A stretch of 64,000 bases of DNA, taken from positions 28,193 to 92,192 of the forward strand of contig CAYPJU010000018.1 of assembly GCA_964411125.1 (NCBI GenBank), read 5' to 3'. This document shows positions 43,683 to 52,991 of the stretch, piece after piece. The position numbers and the translations under genes were made by a program. This DNA is from JBFIHF01 sp964411125. GTDB taxonomy: Bacteria > Myxococcota_A > Bradymonadia > Bradymonadales > Bradymonadaceae. Under the pieces are notes generated by a model. The model saw only the letters and a program-made list of their open reading frames with translations, was not told the DNA's origin and ran no database searches. Position 1 is the stretch's first letter; every line of letters begins with the position of its first letter.

Positions 43683-46118
43683 TCACCTCAGTCGCAGGGT
43701 CCGGCTCGCCTGCTTGTAGATGACGCTGAAGCCGCGAAACCGGGGGAGGAGGGCCGCCTTCGGTTCGCCAGCCTTGCGTGCCGCGGCGTCGTGCGGCTCG
43801 AGGACGACCTTCCGGGTCTCCGGGTTCACCTCGCATCTGTACGTGGCGCCCTGGTGGCTCCACACGCGCGGGAAGTCTTCCAGCACCGGCCGCGCAGCCC
43901 ATTCGGCAATCCCCGTCACATCGGGCAGGTCTGGCACGAGGTCTTCGTTGCGTAGAAGCGCCAGCTCCGAAGCCTCTTCCAGCCCGAGAGTACCGAGCCA
44001 CTGCGTGAGCCACTCGACAGGATCGTCGGGCTCCGGGGGTTCGACCGGTCCGCCGCCGAGCTCGTCGACGTCGGGCCACGCCGCGAGCAGCCGCCACCCG
44101 TGCAACGCGTCCAGGAGCGGTCCCTTCACGCCTTTGAAGAGGCGATTCTCGAGAACGAACCCGGCGACCGCGCGCTGCAGGTCGACGCCGCTGAGGTCGG
44201 ACTCGCGTGAATCGAGCGTGACGCCGGCGAGCTGCGTCTCCTTCGCAGCGGTGATGCGGACCCCACGCGACTTCTCCAGACGTACATCGGTCAGCGTCAC
44301 CTCCCCGAGCCCCGCGTCGGCGAGTACGCGCGGGGACGTCGGAAGCAGCATCCTGCCGATGCCGCGAACCCCCGTGCCGGAGCCGAGCCACTCCGTCTCC
44401 AAAATCACGGCGGCCGTGGGTTTTGCCGCATCGGTCTCGGGGTCGAGGGGCTCGAAAGGATACACGTCGACCTCGATCGACCCGTTCGCCCACGGCTGTG
44501 AACGCGCGCGACGGCCGGGCTTCTGCGCCCGCGGACGAAGAACGAACCCCGCCGACGGCCATCGCCGCAGGAGGAAGTCCGCGAGCCCGGTCGTCGCGTC
44601 GCCGTTCGCTCCCAGCAGCCCCCGAAGCTGACGGCTGACGGCGCGAACCTCGTTCAGGCGCCGGCCGCTGAGGTGATGATCGGTCGGATCGCCGCGCCGC
44701 AGCAGCGCGAGGTTCATCGAGACTTCGTCGGTGATCCCGCGTAGCAGCTCGGCGCGGGCTTGCTTCACAGCGAGCTGACGGCTCGCGGCGAGTTCCCCCG
44801 TCGGAAGGAGGAGCGAGCCTCGAAGCTGAAGGATCGCGACGACGTCGCAGACGGTCCCCGAAATCTCATCGGGGGCGCCGATCAGCACGGCCGCTTCCTC
44901 GGCGGACACGGGGAGGGTCGACAGTTGCGCGCCGCGCTGCGTCAGCGCGCCGGCGTCGAGGGCGCCGAGCGACTCGAGCCGTCGGCGTGCCCGCGACACG
45001 GCAAAATCGGGGGGAGCCGTGACCCAACGCGCCTCGCGAAACGTCGAGCCCGACAGGCCGAGGTGGGCGGCCTGCAGCAACAGGTCGTCGACCTCGATCC
45101 GGGCGATCTCCGGCGTGGCGTGCGGCGCGGGCCTGTAGCGCTCGCTCCAGAGGCGAATGCACGCGCCCGCTGCGACTCGGCCCGCGCGACCGGCTCGCTG
45201 ATCCATCGATGCCTGGGAGATCGGGACCGTGGCGAGGGCCGACCGGCCCGCCCGATGCAGCCTGGTCTTCGCGAGCCCGCTGTCGATGACGACCCGAACG
45301 CCCGGCAGCGTGATCGACGTCTCCGCGACGTTGGTCGACAGGTAGATGCGGCGCCGTGGAGACGGGCGGAACGCTCGCTGCATCGCCTCCGGCGACCGCG
45401 AGCCGTGCACAACCACGATCTCCTCGGGGCGTCGACCGAGCGCCGACTCCGCCGAGCGGATCTCCTTGATCCCGGGGAGGAAGACGAGCACGTCCCCTTC
45501 GTGTCGGGCGAGCGCCTCCTCCACCGCTGCTGCCACCCGGGCGGCGAGATCGGAGTCGGTCGGCTCCACCACGTCGTCGGCGTAACGGATCTGCACGGGG
45601 AATGTGCGTCCTGTCGCATGAAGAGTCTCGGCGTCCAGAACTGCGGCCGCCGCCTCCGCGTCGATCGTCGCCGACGTCAGCACCAGCGGTACGTCGGCCA
45701 ACCTGTCGAGGCTCGCCGCTGCCGCGACCACCAGATCCATCTGCCACGACCGCTCGTGGAACTCGTCGACGACGATCGCGCCGAACTGGGCCTCGTGGTC
45801 GGCGAGCATTCGCAGCGCCACGCCCGGCGTGCAGAACAACACTCGCGTTTCGGGGCCCGACCGATTCGAAAACCGCACGCTGCTGCCGAAGAACTGTCCG
45901 GTTCGCTCGCCGCGCTCCGAGGCGAGGAAGTCGGCGAGCGCATGGCACGCGACACGGCGCGGCTCGACGACGAGCACCGCGTCCGCCGCTTTAGCGCTCA
46001 GCCACACGGGTATTCGGGTCGACTTGCCCGCGCCCGTCTCCGCGGTGACGACGAGGCGGTTCGACCGGACGAGCGCTGCATCGAAGCGCTCGCGAATGTC
46101 GTCGATCGGTAGTCTCAT
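43683..46118 (-). CDS. hrpB: ATP-dependent RNA helicase HrpB
   Basis: An 811-residue DEAH-box helicase of the HrpB family. Motifs are in order: Walker A ETGAGKST, EPRRVAC (Ia), DEFHER (II, DExH), LTSATID (III), the helicase C motifs LSTNVAETSITLPGV and QRAGRAGR (VI), then the HrpB-specific C-terminal region ending with LLPRFRGFSVIYKQASRTLRLR (given in parts). Length agrees with the family (about 800-850). The role is RNA or RNP remodelling; the exact substrate is not known for HrpB. It is followed by a 140-base spacer before the DUF808 gene. Confidence 0.95.
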   Translation of the reverse strand: MRLPIDDIRERFDAALVRSNRLVVTAETGAGKSTRIPVWLSAKAADAVLVVEPRRVACHALADFLASERGERTGQFFGSSVRFSNRSGPETRVLFCTPGVALRMLADHEAQFGAIVVDEFHERSWQMDLVVAAAASLDRLADVPLVLTSATIDAEAAAAVLDAETLHATGRTFPVQIRYADDVVEPTDSDLAARVAAAVEEALARHEGDVLVFLPGIKEIRSAESALGRRPEEIVVVHGSRSPEAMQRAFRPSPRRRIYLSTNVAETSITLPGVRVVIDSGLAKTRLHRAGRSALATVPISQASMDQRAGRAGRVAAGACIRLWSERYRPAPHATPEIARIEVDDLLLQAAHLGLSGSTFREARWVTAPPDFAVSRARRRLESLGALDAGALTQRGAQLSTLPVSAEEAAVLIGAPDEISGTVCDVVAILQLRGSLLLPTGELAASRQLAVKQARAELLRGITDEVSMNLALLRRGDPTDHHLSGRRLNEVRAVSRQLRGLLGANGDATTGLADFLLRRWPSAGFVLRPRAQKPGRRARSQPWANGSIEVDVYPFEPLDPETDAAKPTAAVILETEWLGSGTGVRGIGRMLLPTSPRVLADAGLGEVTLTDVRLEKSRGVRITAAKETQLAGVTLDSRESDLSGVDLQRAVAGFVLENRLFKGVKGPLLDALHGWRLLAAWPDVDELGGGPVEPPEPDDPVEWLTQWLGTLGLEEASELALLRNEDLVPDLPDVTGIAEWAARPVLEDFPRVWSHQGATYRCEVNPETRKVVLEPHDAAARKAGEPKAALLPRFRGFSVIYKQASRTLRLR

Positions 46119-46224
46119 GCTCCCGAGCGTAGGGGACTCGTGACTCTGGCCCCAGCGTGTCAGAAGTCGGCCCCCACGTCGACGTCCTCCATCCGGGCGT
46201 GGAATGCGACTCCCACATGTGCGA

Positions 46225-46246
46225 CGATTGGTCGAGCAGCCAATCG
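46225..46246. promoter_or_regulatory. 7-bp inverted repeat in a gene leader
   Basis: CGATTGG and CCAATCG form a perfect palindrome with an 8-base spacer. It lies 19 bases before the start of the lipoprotein gene at 46266, in the divergent region shared with hrpB. It could be an operator or a leader hairpin close to the ribosome site. There is no T run, so it is not a terminator. The regulator is unknown. Confidence 0.35.
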
Positions 46247-46265
46247 ACAGGCACGAGGGTGAGGG

Positions 46266-48191
46266 ATGAAAGAGATCGACTGGGGTTACGTCTGCATCGG
46301 CGTTTTCGTCGCCGGTATGTCACTGGCTTGCGCCATTCCCGACTTCGACCCGGACGACGAACCGTGCCCCGACGGCGAGTGCATGCCGGGTCCCACGGAG
46401 TCGCCCCCCGAGCAAGTGACCCGAGACTGCGGCGTGCTCGGCTACTACGGAGCGTGCGAAGGAAGTCGACTCCTCTACTGCCAGGACGACGAGTTGGTCG
46501 ACGACGATTGCTCTCAGCAGGATTTCTCGTGCGGCCTGGTCAACGACCAGTGGGGGTTCGACTGCGTGAAGACCGCCGGACAGATCTGCGCCATCCAGGA
46601 CCTGGTGGTCCCCTGTGGACAGGAGAGCGCATGCTTGCTGGGGAGCGATAACCAGTTTCGCTGCTCGGCCGGCAGGCTCACCTGCTCTCCCTCCGAGGTG
46701 AACACGTGCCGGGGTGACGTCGTCGTCTGGTCGTGTGACACGGGCCACGTCACCGGTATCGACTGCGCGTCGTTCGGCGAGCGGTGCGAAGCGGGGGAGT
46801 GCGTCCCCGACGACGGCGGATGCGTCGGTGAAGAGTGCAACCCGGGGCCCGACCCTGACCCTGACCCTGACCCCGACCCGGGTCCCTTCCAACCGGGCTG
46901 GCCCTGGGGCCAGCTCATCGATCCCGCCTACACGGCGGTCGACGCCGACGCAGCGAGCCGCGGTGACATCGCGGTGAGGACGGACGGGAGCATCGTGCTG
47001 GGCGCCGCGACGGACGGAGAGGTGACGATCGGTCCGTTCAGCGTCCGCTCCGTCGGCGGCAGGGAGAACCCCTTCGTCGTCAGCTTTTCCTCGCGGGGAG
47101 TCCCCACGGGGCTGCTACCGATCCAAGGAGATGCCGGGCAGCCCTCATACATCGTGGAGCTCGACTCCGGACCTCGTGGGAGCGTCTGGATGGTAGGAAC
47201 CTCGCTCGGGGCGCTCGCGCTCGGAGCGCAGTACGACTCCGGCGGCTACGCCGCGATGTTCGCCGCCAGGCTCGACGCGGGGCTCGGGATCGAGGCGGAG
47301 TACTTCGAAGCGGCACCCAACGGCGGGGCCCATATCCGCGGTCGCGACATCGCGTCCATCGGCGAGGGCGCCGTCATCAACGCCGCGAAGCAGGGGCCGG
47401 CCACGACGGACTATCTGAGCCAGAGTGCCGCAGCCTTCCTGGTTCGTGTCGGACCGACCTTCGATTACGTGTGGCACGGAGAGGTCGTCTTCGGTGCAGA
47501 CGAGTGGAACCGCGTCGACGCCGTCGGGACCGACGCGCAGGGCAACACCTACTGGGGCGGAAAGCTCGCGTCGAGCAACCGGATCTTGACCGACGACTGG
47601 CACACCCCCGAGGGGGCTGGTGACGTCTTTGTCGTGAAGCTCGACCCCGCCGGCCAGGTCGTGTGGACCTACCTGAGCGGCGGGAGCGGCGAGTCGGAGC
47701 TCGTCGACCTCGAGGTCGACAGCGGTGGTAACGTGTACGGCGCCGTCCAGTACCGAGGAGAGTTCGTCGCCGACCGCGGCAGCAACCTCCTGACGCAGGT
47801 CGCCACGGTGGGAGGAGCCGTGCTCAAGCTGAGCCCGGGCGGCTCTCCCCAGTGGCTCTGGACGATCCCCGAGGCCGACGGCAGTCGCCTGCAGGACCTT
47901 TCGGTGGCTGCCACCGGTCACCTCTGCGTGACCGGCCGCTACAGCGCCTCGTCGTCGACCACCCTCGGCACGACCGGGCTCCCCGGGGGCACCGTCGGCG
48001 CCGGGCGCGGCTTCGTCGCTCGAGTCGACTACTCCGGCTCCGTCCTCGATGCCGGCGCGCTCGCGGGCGAGGGGCCGAGCACGGGCGTCGCCGTCGAACC
48101 GTCGTCCGACGGGGGATGCGTCGTCTACGGCTACCTCGGTGGCGATCAGGGGCTGCGGGCCGGCTCCTACCTCATGAAGTACCTACCCTGA
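46266..48191 (+). CDS. Surface lipoprotein with Cys-rich head and SBBP-like propeller
   Basis: A 641-residue lipoprotein (lipobox SLAC). The first 200 residues hold about 20 Cys in small repeats (CGVLGYYGACEGSRLLYC, CGLVNDQWGFDC). A DP repeat linker (PDPDPDPDPDPG) follows, then about 420 residues of beta-propeller type repeats, for example DAQGNTYWGGKLAS, VFVVKLDPAGQVVWTYLSGG and DSGGNVYGAVQY, the SBBP pattern of many myxobacterial surface proteins. AGGGTGAGGG lies just before the ATG. Likely role is surface binding; no enzyme motif is present. Confidence 0.85.
   Translation: MKEIDWGYVCIGVFVAGMSLACAIPDFDPDDEPCPDGECMPGPTESPPEQVTRDCGVLGYYGACEGSRLLYCQDDELVDDDCSQQDFSCGLVNDQWGFDCVKTAGQICAIQDLVVPCGQESACLLGSDNQFRCSAGRLTCSPSEVNTCRGDVVVWSCDTGHVTGIDCASFGERCEAGECVPDDGGCVGEECNPGPDPDPDPDPDPGPFQPGWPWGQLIDPAYTAVDADAASRGDIAVRTDGSIVLGAATDGEVTIGPFSVRSVGGRENPFVVSFSSRGVPTGLLPIQGDAGQPSYIVELDSGPRGSVWMVGTSLGALALGAQYDSGGYAAMFAARLDAGLGIEAEYFEAAPNGGAHIRGRDIASIGEGAVINAAKQGPATTDYLSQSAAAFLVRVGPTFDYVWHGEVVFGADEWNRVDAVGTDAQGNTYWGGKLASSNRILTDDWHTPEGAGDVFVVKLDPAGQVVWTYLSGGSGESELVDLEVDSGGNVYGAVQYRGEFVADRGSNLLTQVATVGGAVLKLSPGGSPQWLWTIPEADGSRLQDLSVAATGHLCVTGRYSASSSTTLGTTGLPGGTVGAGRGFVARVDYSGSVLDAGALAGEGPSTGVAVEPSSDGGCVVYGYLGGDQGLRAGSYLMKYLP
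46851..46880. repeat. Hexanucleotide microsatellite coding for Asp-Pro
   Basis: Tandem GACCCT/GACCCC units encode the DPDPDP linker of the surrounding lipoprotein. Because the unit is six bases, changes in copy number keep the reading frame and would only change linker length between the Cys-rich head and the propeller. Confidence 0.7.
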
Positions 48192-48289
48192 CCCTCGTCC
48201 ACGTGGTCTTCTCGACCTCGGAGACCGGAGTTCGGAGATTTTCCGGCGTCGCGGCCGCTCTCCGCTCTCCGCTCGCTAACCGCTAACCG

Positions 48290-51200
48290 TCACATCCGCT
48301 CGAACACTTCGTCGGTCGAAAGGCTCAAGCAGATTCGGGCGCTGGTCCCCTGGTTGTCCGCCGATTCGACGCGCGACAGCTCGCACGCCGTGCCCGACGG
48401 GCACGTCGAGTCCGCACAGCACGGTTCGACGCAGATGCCGAGGTCCTTCTCGCAGAAGTTTGAGCGGCACTGCGAGTTCTGGCTGCACGCCTGGCCGCCG
48501 CGACGTGTTCCCTGCCCGGAGACTTCCCGTACGCACTGACCGCTCGTCCCGTACACCTGGTAGGTGCACTGTCCCTGGAAGCAGATCAGTCCTTCGCCGA
48601 GCCCCGCGCAGTTGGCGTTGGAGGAACAGCTCGGCGCGTCGGGCTCGGGTGGGAACACCCGAATGCTGCTGTTGATGATGATCGGGTTCGCGCTGCCGGC
48701 GAACGAGCAGTAGTAGCCCCCACCGCAGTCCGTATCGGTGCAGCAAGCCGATGTGCAGTAGTCGGAGCCCGTGTTGGGGTCGTCGACGCAGACGTTGCTC
48801 GCGCACGCGAAGTCGGAAGTGCACGAGGTGCCGAGGGCGTCGTCGCCGAACAGTCCAGCGGGGACGCAACTGCCGGCCAGGGTGCCCGAGCCGGAGAGTC
48901 GGCAGACGGCTCCCGCCGCGCACTCCGCGTCGGACGTGCAGCGGTCGCGGCAGACCGTGTTGTTACAGCCCGGGCCCACACACGGCTTCTCGCACTGACC
49001 GGAGCGGCACTGCGAATCGCTCGAGCACGACGCTCCGCCGGCGAGGTTGCCGAGCGTGTCGGTCACGACCGAGCACCCGTTGACGTTGGCCGAGCCGACG
49101 AACGTCAGGTTGCAGATCTCGTTGGGCTGGCAGCCGTCCCCGATCACGCCCGTCTGAGACGAGTTGCAGAACGGGATACAGCGGTAGTCGCCGCGGCAGG
49201 TCCCCGATCGGTCGAGGATACAAGAGCAGAGAAGGTCTTCCCCGCAGATGTCCGCGTCGTTCGACGGATCCCCGTCGCCGTCGAAGTTGCAGCTCTGCGA
49301 AGCCCCGCAGTTCTCGACGGTGAACAGGTTGCAGTCGTTGTCGACTCCGTCGCACAGTTCGTTCGCGCCGGGGTAGATCGTCGGCGCGTTGTCGTTGCAG
49401 TCTCCTTCGCACTCGGACCAGTCGTCGCCGTCGACGTCTGTCGTGGTGCACGGGTTGCAGCCTTCGTCGATGTAACCGTCGCAGTCGTCGTCGATCCCGT
49501 TGCCCGTGTTGCCTCCCGAACCGTCGTCGCAGTTCTCCGCGATTCCGGGGTTGATGTTGGGGTTCGAGTCGTCGCAGTCGAAGATGTCGGGATCGGTCGA
49601 GCAGACACTGAACCCGTCCGAATCGTTGTCGAAGTCCTCGTCGATCGCCCCGTCGCAGTCGTCGTCGAAGCCGTTGCAGCGCTCGGTGCCGTTGGGGCGT
49701 ACCGACGCGTTGGCGTCGTCGCAGTCGTCGCACTGCCCGTACCCGTCGAGGTCGGCGTCGACGCTGTTGTCGCAGCAGGCGGGGTCGGGCTCCGTCGTGC
49801 ACTGGTTCGCACCTTCGTCGCACACGCCGATCTCGCAAGCGACGCCGGGGGTGCAGTCCGTAGTGCCCTGGCCGACGCACGCGCCCGACACGCACTGGTC
49901 GGGATCGGTGCAGAACAGACCATCGTCGCAGTCCGAGCCGTCGGCGACAGGGACGCCGATGCATCGGTCGTTCGCCTCGTCACAGGTGCCCGTGTTGCAG
50001 TCGTCGGTGGCGGAGATGCAGCTTCGGGTCGGCCCTCCGCACACGCCGTTGGTGCAGGTATCGGGGTCCGTGCAGTAAAGATCGTCGTTGCAGCTCGAGC
50101 CGTTCGGGACCGGTACCGCCACGCAGGCGCCGTCGGATTCGCGGCACTCGCCGGTGTTGCACTCGTCGCCGCTGCCGCTGCAGTCGACCGCAGCGCCTGC
50201 GCAGACTCCGTCGGAGCAAGCGTCGCCCGTCGTGCAGAGTGAGCCGTCGTTACAGCTCGTGCCGTTCGACTTCCGGACGGACGCGCAGCTCCCGTTGAGC
50301 GGATTGCAAACGCCCGTGGAGCACTCGCGGTCGAGGCTCGTGCAGTCGACCGCCGAGCCCGAACAGGTCCCGGAGCTACAGGTGTCGTTGGTGGTGCAGA
50401 GTGACCCGTCGTCGCACGACGATCCGTTCGCCGCGAGCTGCGCCTCGCATGCCCCGTTCGACGGGTTGCAGACCCCCGTCGAGCAGGCGCCGTCGAGCGA
50501 GCTGCAGTCCTTGTCGGTGCCACCGCAGATTCCGTTGGAGCACTGGTCGCCGGTGGTGCAGGCCGACCCGTCGTCGCACGACGAGCCGTTCGCGGCGTTC
50601 TGCACGAAGCAGGTCCCGTTGACCGGGTTGCAGGTCCCCGTGCCGCATTCGGTGTCGAGGCCGGAGCAGTCGACGGTCGTGCCGGCACAGGTTCCGTTCG
50701 TGCACTGGTCGCCCGTCGTGCACGCCGCACCGTCGTCGCACGACTGGCCGTTCGGCGCCGGAGACGCTTCGCACATCCCGTTGGACGGGTTGCAGACGCC
50801 CGTCGAGCACTCGCCGTCGAGGCCGGTGCAGTCGACCATCGTGCCGATGCAGCTCCCCATCATGCAGACGTCCGAGTCGGTGCACATGTCGCCGTCGCTG
50901 CACGAGGTGCCGTTCGGGCGCGGCTGCGTGGTGCAGCCGCCCGTCGCCGGGTCGCAGACGCCGATGTTGCATGCGTCGTCGAGCATCGAGCAATCCTTGG
51001 GCGACCCGCCGCAGTCCCCTGCGGTGCACTCGTCACTGACGGTGCAGAGGTCGGCATCGTCGCACGTCGTGCCGTCCGAGAGCGGGACCGCCATGCAGTT
51101 GCCGGTGGCCGCGTCGCACATGCCGGTGTTGCACGCGTCGGCGACCGAGTCGCAATCGCGCGCGGCCCCACCGCAGGCGCCCGTCGTGCACGAATCGTTC

Positions 51201-52852
51201 ACCGTGCACGACTCGCCGTCGTCGCAGGAGGTGCCGTCGGGGAGCGGGGCCGGAACGCAGAGGTCGGCTGCGTCGTCGCACGCACCGGCGTTGCACTGGT
51301 CGGCGACGCCACTGCAGTCGCGCGGCGTGGTGTTGCACGTTCCGGCGCTACACACTTCGGCCTGGGTGCAGAAGAGGCTGTCGGGGCAGAGCGTACCGTC
51401 CGACTTCGGTTGGGGGACGCAGGAGTCGCTCGCCTCGCTGCACGACCCGTTGTTGCAGGCGTCCGCCGCCCCCGAGCAGTCGCGCGGCGCGCCGGTGCAG
51501 GACCCCGCGGCGCAACTGTCGCCGGTGGTGCAGAAGGCGCCGTCGTCGCAAGTCGTTCCGTCGGGCGCCGGCGTGGCGACGCAGAGATTGAGGTTGTCGT
51601 CGCACGTCCCCACCCGACAGGTCGCGTCGGCGCTCGAACAATCGCGCGGTGCGCCCCCTGCGCAGGTACCCGCCACGCACTGGTCCGAGGTGGTGCAGAA
51701 CTGGCCGTCGTCGCACGCCGTGCCGTCGGGGACGGGGTCGCCGTCGCAACTGTCGGTCGCTTCGTCGCAAACACCTTCGCGACAACTTCCGCCGGCAGCG
51801 CCGCACGACCTCGGGCCACCGCCCATGCATGCACCGGCGGCGCATGCGTCGCCGACCGTGCAGTACTCGCCGTCCTCGCACGACGTTCCGTCGGTGACGG
51901 CCTGCTTCACACACGCGTCGGCCGCTTCGTCGCATACGCCGCTGTTGCACTGGTCGCCCGCCGACGTGCAGTCGCGCGCCGCGCCACCGCACACACCGGC
52001 GTTGCACGTGTCGCTGGTCGTGCAGAACGCGCCGTCGTCACACGCCGTCCCGTCCGAGACCGGCTGCGGCACGCACGAGTCGGTCGCTTCGTCGCACACG
52101 CCGACGTTGCACTGGTCCCCTTCGCCCGAGCAATCCCGCGGCTGCGATTCGCACACGCCGGAATTGCACGTTCCCTCGATCGTGCAGAAGTCGCCGTCGT
52201 CGCAGGCACTCCCGTTCTCCTTCGGGGTCGCCACGCAGCCGCCGTCCTTTTCCGAGCAGATTCCTTCCGTGCAGGCGCCGTCCAGGTCCCCGCAGTCTGG
52301 CACGTCGTAGGCGACGCACGCAGACTCTTCACAGACCTCCACCCCGTTGCAGAGCAGACCGTCGTTGCAGATGAACTCCGGGTTCTCGTCCACCTCACCG
52401 TCGCAGTCGTCGTCCTCGCCGTTGCAGATTTCGTCGGTCGGGGCGATCTCCCCTTCGCACTCCGACCAGACGCCGTCGACGCACGATTGGGTGCCGCTGC
52501 GGCACGCCCCCGTGTCGTCGCCGCAATCACGCGTGGCTCCGCTCTCGCAGTCCGCGCATCCTTCGTCGATCGTGCCGTCGCAGTCGTTGTCGACGTCGTC
52601 GAAACACGCTTCCTCGACGAGCGGCCGCACGTCGGGGTCCGTGTCGTCGCAGTCGACACGGCCGTCACAATCCGCCCCGGTGCCGTAGCCGTCGCCGTCT
52701 TCGTCCACGCAACCCGGCTCCAGTCCGCCGTCGTTGCCGGCGTCGACCTCGACGTCGGGGTCGTCGGGCGTGTCGGTTCCCGTCGTGTCGTTACAGTTGC
52801 ATCCGCCGAACAGCACGGCGAGGGCGATCAGATAGGGGGCGAAAGACTTCAT
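48290..52852 (-). CDS. Giant Cys-rich repeat lipoprotein with MopE-type metal-binding motifs
   Basis: A 1520-residue probable lipoprotein (MKSFAPYLIALAVLFGGC). Order of parts: Asp-rich linker; MopE-type calcium/metal motifs (DEDGDGYG, CDDTDPDVRPLVEEAC, DNDCDGTIDEGC); about 15 tandem repeats of 54 residues with the core DGTxCDDGxFCTTxDxCxxG, DCSGxxDxCNxGxCD and variants, six or more Cys each; a second MopE set (DDDCDGAIDEDFDNDSDGFS, DGVDNDC); then about 330 residues of Cys-rich modules at the C-terminus. It must lie outside the inner membrane, with many disulfides. It could be a stalk or adhesin that needs calcium. The ATG at the signal peptide is used; a 33-residue extension in frame is not. 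Confidence 0.88.
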   Translation of the reverse strand: MKSFAPYLIALAVLFGGCNCNDTTGTDTPDDPDVEVDAGNDGGLEPGCVDEDGDGYGTGADCDGRVDCDDTDPDVRPLVEEACFDDVDNDCDGTIDEGCADCESGATRDCGDDTGACRSGTQSCVDGVWSECEGEIAPTDEICNGEDDDCDGEVDENPEFICNDGLLCNGVEVCEESACVAYDVPDCGDLDGACTEGICSEKDGGCVATPKENGSACDDGDFCTIEGTCNSGVCESQPRDCSGEGDQCNVGVCDEATDSCVPQPVSDGTACDDGAFCTTSDTCNAGVCGGAARDCTSAGDQCNSGVCDEAADACVKQAVTDGTSCEDGEYCTVGDACAAGACMGGGPRSCGAAGGSCREGVCDEATDSCDGDPVPDGTACDDGQFCTTSDQCVAGTCAGGAPRDCSSADATCRVGTCDDNLNLCVATPAPDGTTCDDGAFCTTGDSCAAGSCTGAPRDCSGAADACNNGSCSEASDSCVPQPKSDGTLCPDSLFCTQAEVCSAGTCNTTPRDCSGVADQCNAGACDDAADLCVPAPLPDGTSCDDGESCTVNDSCTTGACGGAARDCDSVADACNTGMCDAATGNCMAVPLSDGTTCDDADLCTVSDECTAGDCGGSPKDCSMLDDACNIGVCDPATGGCTTQPRPNGTSCSDGDMCTDSDVCMMGSCIGTMVDCTGLDGECSTGVCNPSNGMCEASPAPNGQSCDDGAACTTGDQCTNGTCAGTTVDCSGLDTECGTGTCNPVNGTCFVQNAANGSSCDDGSACTTGDQCSNGICGGTDKDCSSLDGACSTGVCNPSNGACEAQLAANGSSCDDGSLCTTNDTCSSGTCSGSAVDCTSLDRECSTGVCNPLNGSCASVRKSNGTSCNDGSLCTTGDACSDGVCAGAAVDCSGSGDECNTGECRESDGACVAVPVPNGSSCNDDLYCTDPDTCTNGVCGGPTRSCISATDDCNTGTCDEANDRCIGVPVADGSDCDDGLFCTDPDQCVSGACVGQGTTDCTPGVACEIGVCDEGANQCTTEPDPACCDNSVDADLDGYGQCDDCDDANASVRPNGTERCNGFDDDCDGAIDEDFDNDSDGFSVCSTDPDIFDCDDSNPNINPGIAENCDDGSGGNTGNGIDDDCDGYIDEGCNPCTTTDVDGDDWSECEGDCNDNAPTIYPGANELCDGVDNDCNLFTVENCGASQSCNFDGDGDPSNDADICGEDLLCSCILDRSGTCRGDYRCIPFCNSSQTGVIGDGCQPNEICNLTFVGSANVNGCSVVTDTLGNLAGGASCSSDSQCRSGQCEKPCVGPGCNNTVCRDRCTSDAECAAGAVCRLSGSGTLAGSCVPAGLFGDDALGTSCTSDFACASNVCVDDPNTGSDYCTSACCTDTDCGGGYYCSFAGSANPIIINSSIRVFPPEPDAPSCSSNANCAGLGEGLICFQGQCTYQVYGTSGQCVREVSGQGTRRGGQACSQNSQCRSNFCEKDLGICVEPCCADSTCPSGTACELSRVESADNQGTSARICLSLSTDEVFERM
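49790..52216 (-). repeat. About 15 tandem 162-bp repeats coding for 54-residue Cys modules
   Basis: The repeats run from about residue 213 to 1022 of the giant lipoprotein. Units share protein sequence strongly but differ at the DNA level, so they are old duplications and not a recent slippage product. Neighbouring units in the middle (NGSSCDDGSACTTGDQCSNG and its neighbours) are most alike, which suggests local duplication or gene conversion there. The opposite strand carries long open frames only because the Cys/Asp codons lack stops in reverse. Confidence 0.85.
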
Positions 52853-52991
52853 CGGCTTCGGCTTTTTCTGGGGCAGTGAGAGGGGCACACTGCCTGCACC
52901 GATCGATGATTTCAAGCGTTTCGGCAAAACTTGGATGGATCGGCAGGGCAAAACCGGACTGCACGGGCCTTCCGCTCCCCGCTCCCCACTC

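Noticed and set aside
46851..46880. CCCTGA-like hexamer run considered as telomere-like or origin repeat
   Set aside because: It is in frame and codes for an Asp-Pro linker of a lipoprotein.
49790..52216. Regular 162-bp periodicity considered as a CRISPR or satellite array
   Set aside because: The units are coding, diverged at DNA level and conserved at protein level.
50088..52310. A 740-residue open frame on the plus strand, opposite the giant Cys-rich lipoprotein
   Set aside because: It is the reverse reading of the Cys/Asp repeats. It is rich in Ser/Pro/His/Gln with no domains or ribosome site, while the minus strand has a signal peptide and clear motifs.
51410..52879. A second long plus-strand frame (Arg/Ala/Val-rich) opposite the same gene
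   Set aside because: Low-complexity shadow of GC-rich codons; no start context and no recognisable fold.
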